From Beta vulgaris subsp. vulgaris (taxonomy: Eukaryota > Streptophyta > Magnoliopsida > Caryophyllales > Amaranthaceae): 64,000 bases of DNA. Location: NCBI RefSeq assembly GCF_026745355.1, contig NC_079205.1, positions 32,928,950 to 32,992,949 on the forward strand, written 5' to 3'. The position numbers were made by a program, and so were the translations under genes. Of the stretch, positions 56,768 to 64,000 are shown piece after piece. Under the pieces are notes generated by a model. The model did not search any database. It worked only from the letters and a program-made list of their open reading frames with translations, and was not told the origin of the DNA. Positions within the stretch are counted from its first letter, which is position 1, and every line of letters starts with the position of its first letter.

Positions 56768-57460
56768 AATAAGGGAACAAAAACTTTATGGAAACTAGAG
56801 AAGTGTGAGTTCTTGTAAACAAGGTGGCTTTTTAGGGTACATTGTGTCACAAGAAGGAGTACATGTTGATCCTGATAAAGTGAAAGCAATTTCAACTTGG
56901 ATAGCACCTAAGAATGTATCTGAATGTCGAAGCTTTCATGGTTTGGCATCCTTTTATAGAAGGTTCATTAGAAACTTTTCTTCTATCATGGTACCTATCA
57001 CAGAATTGATGAAGAAAGGAGAGTTTACTTGGACTTCCTTAGCACAACAAGCATTTGAAGATATAAAAGGTAAACTATGTTGTGCACTTGTTTTAGCTTT
57101 ACCTAATTTCCATAAACTATTTGAGGTGGAATGTGATGCAAGTGGAGTAGGGATTGGAGTTGTTCTATTGCAAGAGAAGAGGCCAATTTCATACTTTAGT
57201 GAGAAATTGAGTGGAGCTAAACTCAATTATTCTAACTATGATAGAGAATTTTATGCCATTGTTCGGCATTAGATCATTGGTCACATTATCTTAGACCAAA
57301 ACCTTTCATACTTCATTCTGATCATGAAGCATTAAAGTACATTCATGGACAAAAAAACTCAATCATAGACATGCTAAGTGGGTGGAGTTTCTCAATCATT
57401 CACATTTTCTTCAAAGTATAAAGAAGGTAAGACAAACATAGTAGCAGATGCATTGTCTAG
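56768..57460 (+). pseudogene. pol: Gypsy RT connection and RNase H
   Basis: The open stretch 56805..57272 reads [40 protein letters not shown] and the RNase H start [20 protein letters not shown] with [21 protein letters not shown] shift near 57270 is followed by [12 protein letters not shown] in another frame and by KEGKTNIVADALSRR at about 57420, the end of RNase H. The first catalytic Asp (CDAS) is present. Confidence 0.9.
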
Positions 57461-58825
57461 GCGTTCCTATTTGTTAACTATTGTGGACGCACAAGTCTTA
57501 GGGTTCGAGCATTTAAAGGAGTTATACACTGAAGATGTGGATTTCAAGGACAAAATGGTTCGACAAGATGGTTCTTATGTGTTACATGAAGGTTTTCTTT
57601 TCAAAGGAAACAAGTTATGTGTGCCTAAGTGTGGTGTGAGAAGACTTCTAGTAAGGGAGGTTCATAGTGGAGGAGTTGCTGGACATTTTGGAGTGAAAAA
57701 GACTCTTGATACATTACAAGAAAACTTCTATTGGCCACACATGGTAAAAGATGTTCACGTTATCAATGCTACTTGCCAAAAGTCTAAGAGTACTTTCCAT
57801 AAAGGACTCTATACACCTTTGCCAGTTCCTCATCAACCATGGGATAGTGTGAGCATGGATTTTATAGTAGGGTTGCCTCTAACTCAAAGAGGGAAAGATG
57901 CTATTATGGTGGTAGTGGATCGTTTCTCTAAGATGGCTCACTATGCATAAAACTGATGATGCATCACATGTAGCTGATTTATACTTTAGAGAGATCATTA
58001 AACTACATGGAATACCAAGGAGCATTGTATCTGATAGGGATTCTAAATTCCTAAGTCATTTTTGGAGGTGTTTGTGGCGCATGCTAGGTACTAAGTTACT
58101 CTTTAGTACAAGTCATCATCCTCAAACAGATGGCCAAACTGAGGTCACAAATCGCACCTTGGGAACTTTGCTAAGGGGATTGGTGAGTAAGACTCAAAAG
58201 GATTGGGATATCAAGCTTGCTCATGCAGAATTTGCTTATAATAGAGCACATTCTTCTACTACATCTCATTCACCATTTGAGGTAGTGTATGGTATTAATC
58301 CTTTATTCCTATTGATTTTGTTGCAATCCTAAACATGAGATACACATGGATGCAAAGAAAAGGTTAGAAGCATTCAACAAAACTTGTGAACAAGTGAGGG
58401 CAAGGATTGAAAAGATGAACATCCAATACAAGACAAGGGCTAACAAGGGGCACAAACAACCTAGGTTCAAAGTTGGTGATCTTGTATGGATACATTTGAG
58501 GAAAGAGAGGTTTCCTAGCAAAAGGAAGAACAAGCTTATGCCTCGAGCTGATGGACCATTTGAGGTTGTTGGAGTCATTGGAGATAGTGCTTACAAAATT
58601 GATTTACCAGATGAGTATGGGAATGTAAGTGCTACTTTCAATGTGGGTGATCTATCTCCTTACTATGATGATGAGAATTTGAGGGCAAATTCTATTGTGG
58701 AGGGGGAGAATGATATGGATGCAAAGGCACTTGTTAACCATGAGCCTATTGACTTGACCATGGAAACTTTAGGGTTTCAAATCAAGAACAAGAACCAAGT
58801 CTTAGCTTTAGCACATGGGACTTAG
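57460..58825 (+). pseudogene. pol: Gypsy integrase and pol C-terminus, running into the 3' LTR
   Basis: Zinc-binding part VHSGGVAGHFGVKKTLDTLQ; its paired Cys motif reads NATCQKSK, so one expected Cys is Asn. Core: VSMDFIVGLPLTQRGKDAIM (Asp 1), a shift near 57945, then [14 protein letters not shown] (Asp 2) and [20 protein letters not shown] (Glu). A shift near 58325 precedes the last open stretch 58346..58825, which holds a GPF-type module (ADGPFEVVGVIGDSAYKIDL) and FNVGDLSPYYDDENLR. The stop at 58823..58825 lies 115 bp inside the LTR. Confidence 0.9.
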
Positions 58826-59399
58826 AGGATGGTGTGGAAAGGAGTGAAGAGGAGTCCTAGTCCTATTAGGATTACTCCTAGCTTACTACATAGAATCCTA
58901 GTTCTGTTAGGATTGCTATGTTTATCTTTATGTTTTATGTTTTATGTTTTAAAGTTCTTAAAGAGATAAACATGTGACTTGTACATGTTATCTTTAGGAG
59001 TCTAATTAGGAGTCTAAAGTAAAGTAGGAGTAGGATAAGTTTATGTTTTCCTAGTTAGAGTAGAATAAGTTGTACCCTATATAAAGGGACCGATTTTCTT
59101 TCAATAAAACTTAGAGTGATTTTAGTTATTTTCTTTCTTCTTGATTGTGTGCTTATTGCTTAAAATTGAAACCATTAATTATTCTTCAGGAGTGTTGAAT
59201 ACTTAGTGTTAAACATCTTAATTCCAGGAGTGGTTTAAGAGTGTTTAAGAGTTTTTATTCAAGGTTCAGGAGTGTTCTTGAATAAATCCATATCCCTTGT
59301 TCGAGTATTTACTTGTTAAGTTCGAAGTTCTTGGAGTTCATACCTTCAAGATTCATATTCTCTTTGATTATTAGACTTCTTGGTTTAGAAATCATATCA
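58711..59399 (+). repeat. Gypsy 3' LTR
   Basis: Same ends and TATA-like box (about 59078..59091) as the 5' LTR. Confidence 0.95.
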
Positions 59400-59404
59400 G
59401 TTAA

Positions 59405-60459
59405 TGATTCAAACTTTATATTGTTATCTTTAATGATCCCCAAAATCCTTGATCTTTTTATCATGATAGATCATAGGTCAGTATGCAATATGTCATTTGC
59501 AACTGTCCTCTTTCCCTTTCCTCAAATATACTCCATATAACTTCAACAAGTTGATGGAATGGAAACAAGTATGTAGTATAATATAACTGTTTTACAAATT
59601 TTATGTCCATCTAATAATCAATTTACACAGCTGGTTCAACAGGCTTCCGACGATATCCTACCAAGTTTATCACATAACTCAGAGTAACACCCAAGTAAAT
59701 TTATGCTTGTTCAATTTCCATTTCCAAAACCACCATTAGAGAAGTATTCATAGACATAATTTTATCAAGAGATTATAAAGTGTTGATTTTCAATTTAAAA
59801 TATATGTATAGCTCTCAAATAACTAATTTTTATTGAGACAATAAATCAAACACCTTGTGTGCATGACATCAAATATTATTATTCAAACTAAAAAAACAAA
59901 AAAAAAAAAAACTCTAAAATAACAAAACATAAGCTTCTAATTCACAAAAATATGCACAAAATGAATCTGTAAATTCGAATGAAAAAAAAAACAAGTTGCT
60001 AATCAAGCAAATATAGAGTTAGACAATAATCGAATATCAAATGAAACCCTAAATTTAAGACAATAAAATCGATCGAAATTGCAGCAAAACAACCCTAAAA
60101 TCATTCGAAATTCCAGCAAAAAAAATTTAAAATCATTCGAATTTGCACAATAACAAATTAACAATGAAAATAATATAGATTAGAATAACGAGGTTTACCG
60201 GATTTCCGTGAGATTGCGAAGATCAGTTGAGAGAAGATTGACTAGAGTGAAGATGAGTTTTGTTGTAGCGTGAAACATAGGTTTGAGAGAGAGAAAGGAA
60301 AACGTGGTTTCCTTTCAGATTTTAGGGAAAATGTTTTCAATTGGGTTGAAAACAACTTTTCAGCCCAAGTTTTCCATTTTATTGTCGGCCCATACCAAAC
60401 AATGTAAAATAGGAAAATTGTTTTCCTGGAAAACATTTTCAGGCCTACCAAACAAGGCC
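59405..60459 (-). other. Harbinger 5' part, right of the gypsy insertion
   Basis: On minus this is the upstream side of the transposase gene. ATCTTCGCAATCTCACGGAA followed by a donor (CCGGTAAACC) at about 60190..60225 looks like a leader exon. A-rich DNA at 59880..60170. The terminal 150 bp carries GGAAAA/TTTTCC words as at the left end. No convincing transposase N-terminal exon found. Confidence 0.5.
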
Positions 60460-60994
60460 CTAGTCCACAAAGTCAAGGAAAAGTATTCGGTTTTTTTATG
60501 CAACTTGAAATTGCCAGGAAATGAGAACCATGCAAAGCAACCACATTATGAAGAGCATACATAGGCAGTCAGGCAGATCATATCTTGCATCAGATGTAAG
60601 ATGTTACATATGGCTAGCGAATTTTGCATTATTATTGAATTATTATCAATAATCTTATTTTTTTAATTTAGAATGCTCATTGTTGTACTATAAAATATTC
60701 TTCTTTTTTCAATAATGGGATTAATATATAAAGATTTATGAGAGATGTAAAAAAATATACATTATATGTACAAATCATTGTGCTAATCATGTTTTTTTGT
60801 GTTTCGCATGATTTTTTTTTTTGCTATTGTCATGATATACAAAAGGAAGAGGAGATAATCAATACAAAAGTTGTCGATAATGTTGTATAAGCTTGATTGA
60901 TTACTTTCCGCGATAGAAATTTCTATCTATATTCTATATTATCATTCTATTATATAAAGCTAGATAAATTTGCTTATGTATTATGTAGGGAAGT

Positions 60995-61135
60995 TAAGCC
61001 CATGACATCCTATGTTTCAATTAACCAGGCATAATAAAATCCCATGAAATCCTATGTGTCAATTAACCATGCATAACAAAACCCATGAAATCCTATGTGT
61101 CAATTAACCATGGAAGCTAAGCCCATAAAATCCCA
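60995..61135 (+). repeat. 41-bp tandem repeat, three copies
   Basis: AGCCCATGAMATCCTATGTK followed by TCAATTAACCAKGCATAAYA, copies starting near 60998, 61041 and 61082; a fourth partial copy (AGCCCATAAAATCCCATGAT) follows at about 61115. Confidence 0.8.
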
Positions 61136-61352
61136 TGATAGGAGACCCTATTGCAACGTGCTATGAGTTTAGCTCTTTATTCTTTGTTAACACTGTTTAA
61201 TTTAAGATTTATAAATAAACGGTGTTTGTATATGCTTGCATACTTAAGCTCATAAATAGGAACCACTGAGTTTTTGGTGTTTATATAATAGAATGATTAA
61301 CATTTTTTGCTACCCATTCAAAATTAAAATCATGAATATACATGCCTAGACA

Positions 61353-61455
<103 letters not shown>

Positions 61456-61489
61456 ATTATAGTCATTGTTTTATGTCCAGAAATTATGT

Positions 61490-62000
61490 GTGTTAAGGTT
61501 CGCTGATTAGGTATCACTCCAGATATCGTTGTCCTGAGTAAATTGTCTGTACACCGGAATCCTGCAAAAAGCAAGGTTAGATTGCACCGGGGGTTGTTCC
61601 AGAATCGCCTCTCTAACGCTCAAGTTAGTTGATTATCAAGGTAGAGAGAGAAATTATAAAGAGAGACACTCTAGTTTGTTAGGTAAGAATTCAATACCTA
61701 CTCATTTACGAGACAACTGGTATTTATAGTGCTTTGAAACATCCAACTAGAAACCACTCATGTGGATGGGCTTCCTGAGACCAGGTGACTAGATCACTTT
61801 TTTGGGCTTCCCACCTTATGATTGGGCCCCCCTTGATGATAGGACCCACCATTGATGCTTGAGCAAGACATTGGGTAGAGGATCCTCCTTACCTTAATTG
61901 GGCTATGGCGAAATTGAGCCCAAACAATTAACCCCACCCACGCCAAGGGTGGGGGATCATGGAGGTCAGGTTAAATGTCGCCCACCCGTGGCGGAACACC
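61490..62000 (-). mobile_element. Probable LTR U5/R region of a minus-strand LTR retroelement
   Basis: On minus: a TATA-like CACTATAAATACC at about 61717..61729, a leader rich in GAGTGTCTCTCTTTATAATT, then AACTTGAGCGTTAGAGAGGC and GGAACAACCCCCGGTGCAAT near 61590..61625. 'ACTTGAGCGTCGGAGAGGC'-type words are common in the R/U5 region of plant LTRs. The LTR end would be near 61490. No second LTR in the window. Confidence 0.45.
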
Positions 62001-62560
62001 AATCAACTTAAATCCTTTAAACTCAAAAGATGAAGGGCTAGGTGACCTAAGGGTGGCCGACCCAGTCCTTCCCTGGGCCTCAAGAGGTGTCGACCAAGTC
62101 GCTTAGGCGGGTTCAGGAGGTGCTGACCGAGTTGCTCAGGAGTGCCGACCCGGTCGTTAGAGATAAGGAGTGTCGACCCGGTCACTGGAGGTAAGGAGTG
62201 CTGACTCAGTCACGGAGGTCAGGAGTGCCGACCGGGTCACTCTTATCGTTGGAAGAAGGGGTGACCGACCGACTGACTTGAGGGACCGACTCAGTCTTAC
62301 GAGGTAATGGGTATAGGTGCCGACCGGGTCACTCTTCTCGTTGGGAGGAGAAGTGAACGACCTGGGTGGCATGCGAGGCTGACCCGGGTGGCATGCGAGG
62401 CTGACCCGGTCCTCCGAGGTGAGAGGCAGAGGTGACGACCGGGTCATTCTACTTGTTAGGAGGAGAGGTGACCGACCCGGGTGACATTAGGGACCGACCC
62501 GGTCCTCCAAGGTGATGGGTGGAGGTACTGACCTGGTCACCCTTCTCGTTGCCGGAGCAG
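62000..62560. repeat. G+C-rich irregular repeat block (GACCGGGTCAC words)
   Basis: GTGCCGACCCGGTC / GACCGGGTCACTCTTCTCGT and GGGACCGACCCGGTCCTCC recur at irregular spacing, with an exact short duplication of CGGGTGGCATGCGAGGCTGA at 62382..62421 region. Much higher G+C than the rest of the window. Confidence 0.75.
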
Positions 62561-63260
62561 GACGCCACTCGGATGAGGGGCTCATGAGCCTCAAGCTGCC
62601 CGAGTGGGTGCCTTGGGTAATTAGTTATTTCTTGACTAAGAAAGCGGCTCGGCAATGGAGAGCAAGGTCTCCCGTGACCGAGTGGGTAGGACACCACTCG
62701 GATGAGGGGCTAATGATCCCCAAGATGTCCGAGTGGGTGCCTTAGTTACTTAGCCATTTCCTGACTAAGAAAGCGGCTCGGCAAAGGAGAGGAAGGTCTC
62801 CCTTGGCCGAGTGGGTAGGACGCCACTCGGATGAGGGGATAATGAGCCCTAAGCTGTTCGAGTGGGTGTCTCAGTTACTTAGCCATTTTTTGACTAAGAA
62901 AGTGGCTCGACAATGGATATGAGGATCTCCCTGGGCCGAGTGGGTAAGACGCCACTCGGATGAGGGGCTAATGATCCCCAAGCTGTCCGAGTGGGTACCT
63001 TAGTTACTTAGCCATTTCCTGACCAAGAAAGTGGATCGGCAAAGGAGAGGAAGGTCTCCCTTGGCCGAGTGGGTAGGACGCCACTCAGATGAGAGGCTAA
63101 TGAACCTCAAGCTGTCCGAGTGGGTGCCTCAGTTACTTAGCCATTTTCTGACTAAGAAAGCGGCTCGCCAAATGAGAGGAAGGTATCCCTTGGCCGAGTG
63201 GATAGAATGCCCCTCGGATGAGGGGCTAATGATCCCCAAGCTGTCCGAGTGGGTGCCTTT
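62555..63260 (+). repeat. 129-bp tandem repeat array, 5 to 6 copies
   Basis: GCCACTCGGATGAGGGGCTA begins each copy at about 62563, 62692, 62821, 62950, 63079 and 63208, always 129 bp apart. Each unit also has TGTCCGAGTGGGTGCCTTAG, TTACTTAGCCATTTCCTGAC and CAAGAAAGYGGMTCGGCAAA. 129 is 43 codons, so reading frames persist between the in-frame TAG stops, which explains the open stretches 62512..62745 and 63031..63279. Not likely coding. Confidence 0.93.
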
Positions 63261-63279
63261 GATGCCAGTCTTGAGTTGA

Positions 63280-63680
63280 TGAGCTGGGTAGGCTTTTGTA
63301 CTTCCATAGGTGTCACTTGGCAGATGTGAATTCTATGATATGGGGCCCCTTTGGGACGTTTCAACTTCTGGGACGTTTCGACTTCTTTGAACCTTGGCCT
63401 TTGGGCCAACAAGCCTATTTGGGCCGCTTAGGGAAGGCCCATTAAGGGACGTGCCCAGGTCCATTAAAGGATGCATCCAAGTCCATTATCGAACACGGGG
63501 GAGGTTTGTTTTTGCACATTTCCTGAGGCCACCTATAAATATGAGGGGAGGAGAGGATTTTGAGATCATTTCCTTCAGAGCTTCTCTCTCTAAAATCTCT
63601 AAAATCTTCTCTTTCTCTCTCTACTCTCAAGCCTCCTTCTCTCTCTAGTTCTGATTCCAATCTTCGTCCGACCAGGTATG
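63280..63680 (+). promoter_or_regulatory. Putative retroelement promoter and leader
   Basis: CACCTATAAATATGAGG (TATA box near 63533..63542) is followed by a CT-rich leader with tandem TCTAAAATCTCTAAAATCT and ACTCTCAAGCCTCCTTCTCT, typical of plant LTR U3/R or a 5' leader. It points toward the ORF at 63756. Confidence 0.5.
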
Positions 63681-63755
63681 CCCTTCTTTTGATTTTTGTT
63701 TAATTTCTTTTCTTTCCTTTTAATAAGTTCGGCCGACCCCCTCTGTTTATAATTA

Positions 63756-64000
63756 ATGGGGTGCTCGTCCAAGTCAATGACTCCCCCAGCTTCGCCTCCT
63801 TACAATTTGTTCGAGGAGGTAAAGGGGATGGGAATGGTGCTGGTGTCAACTTTAATAAGTTGCCCAGATCCCTCGGTCGTGCCCGATGCGGTCTCTCTCC
63901 CGAGTTCTCCTTTGCAGGTAGAAGAGGAGGCCGAGGGCATCATTCCCTTTCCTTAGGAGGTGTCCCTAACCTATCCATCTTCGAGGAGTACTTAGACCGA
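63756..64000 (+). pseudogene. Start of a retroelement-type ORF, running off the window
   Basis: ATG at 63756 gives MGCSSKSMTPPASPPYNLFE and PSSPLQVEEEAEGIIPFP, then a stop at 63954. In another frame the last bases encode GGVPNLSIFEEYLDR, a phrase I associate with the N-terminus of plant 'putative gypsy type transposon' proteins. A frameshift near 63945 would join them. Evidence is short and from memory. The rest of the gene lies beyond position 64000. Confidence 0.4.

Larger units (their letters stand above)
53476..59399 (+). mobile_element. Ty3/gypsy retrotransposon with near-identical LTRs
   Basis: LTRs 53476..54170 (695 bp) and 58711..59399 (689 bp), ends TGATATGG...ATCATATCA, differing by only a few substitutions and small indels. 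5-bp duplication GTTAA (53471..53475 and 59400..59404). Primer site TGGTATCA(A)GAGC just after the left LTR; purine tract GTGGAGGGGGAGAA before the right LTR. gag, protease, RT, RNase H, integrase in that order define Ty3/gypsy. It is young by LTR similarity, yet gag and pol carry stops and frameshifts. No chromodomain is evident. Confidence 0.95.
51281..60459 (-). mobile_element. PIF/Harbinger element, split by a Ty3/gypsy element
   Basis: Left end GGCTCCGTTTGGTAG and right end CTACCAAACAAGGCC are inverted repeats of the PIF/Harbinger type. CTA flanks both (51278..51280 and 60460..60462), the 3-bp duplication of this superfamily. Removing the gypsy element and its extra 5 bp leaves about 3.25 kb. 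It encodes a DDE_4-type transposase fragment and a Myb/SANT-like C-terminal region, both on minus. The transposase lacks its third catalytic region, so this is an internally deleted copy. Confidence 0.9.

Overview
This is a plant nuclear window, almost certainly from a eudicot. It is AT-rich, has introns with GT/AG borders, and holds nested plant transposons. I cannot name the species; Caryophyllales is only a guess. About 4 kb belongs to one convincing host gene, an NT-C2 domain protein on the minus strand (40334..44394). Nearly everything else is mobile DNA.

Region 1..27230 is most of a large Mutator-like element (MULE-A). It carries a multi-exon Ulp1-type cysteine protease gene (+) and, tail to tail, a FAR1-type transposase gene (-). 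A minus-strand Copia element of the Sirevirus type (3918..22659, TSD CAAAG) sits inside the protease catalytic core. That Copia is itself split by a 9.1-kb Helitron (12853..21964) in its 5' LTR. The order is MULE, then Copia, then Helitron. The Helitron has exact TC...CTAG ends, a terminal hairpin and captured exon-like pieces, including an S15-like ribosomal protein exon.

Region 27230..28560 is a spacer with a small, internally duplicated F-box-like ORF. From 28570 to about 39310 lie the two ends of a second MULE (MULE-B), with a second Sirevirus-type Copia (28768..38207, outer part of its 5' LTR lost) between them. A short MULE derivative in inverted orientation follows at about 46386..47250.

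The most unusual signal is a motif near TGATATAGTGTATTT, often about 20 bp apart. It fills the introns and intergenic parts of the MULEs, always in the same strand relative to the element rather than to the gene, in introns of both the protease and the transposase. Several rearrangement breakpoints fall in these arrays.

Further right are a Stowaway-like MITE (39417..39673), the NT-C2 gene with a MITE in an intron, a 421-bp MITE with a perfect 9-bp TSD (45017..45437), a CACTA element with an internal duplication (48757..50592), and a PIF/Harbinger element (51281..60459, TSD CTA) split by a Ty3/gypsy element (53476..59399, TSD GTTAA). The last 2.5 kb is G+C-richer retroelement-like sequence with a strict 129-bp tandem array, running off the window at a putative retroelement ORF start.

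Most transposon ORFs carry single-base frameshifts. Some may be sequencing or assembly indels rather than true decay. All calls come from reading the sequence; no database search was run.
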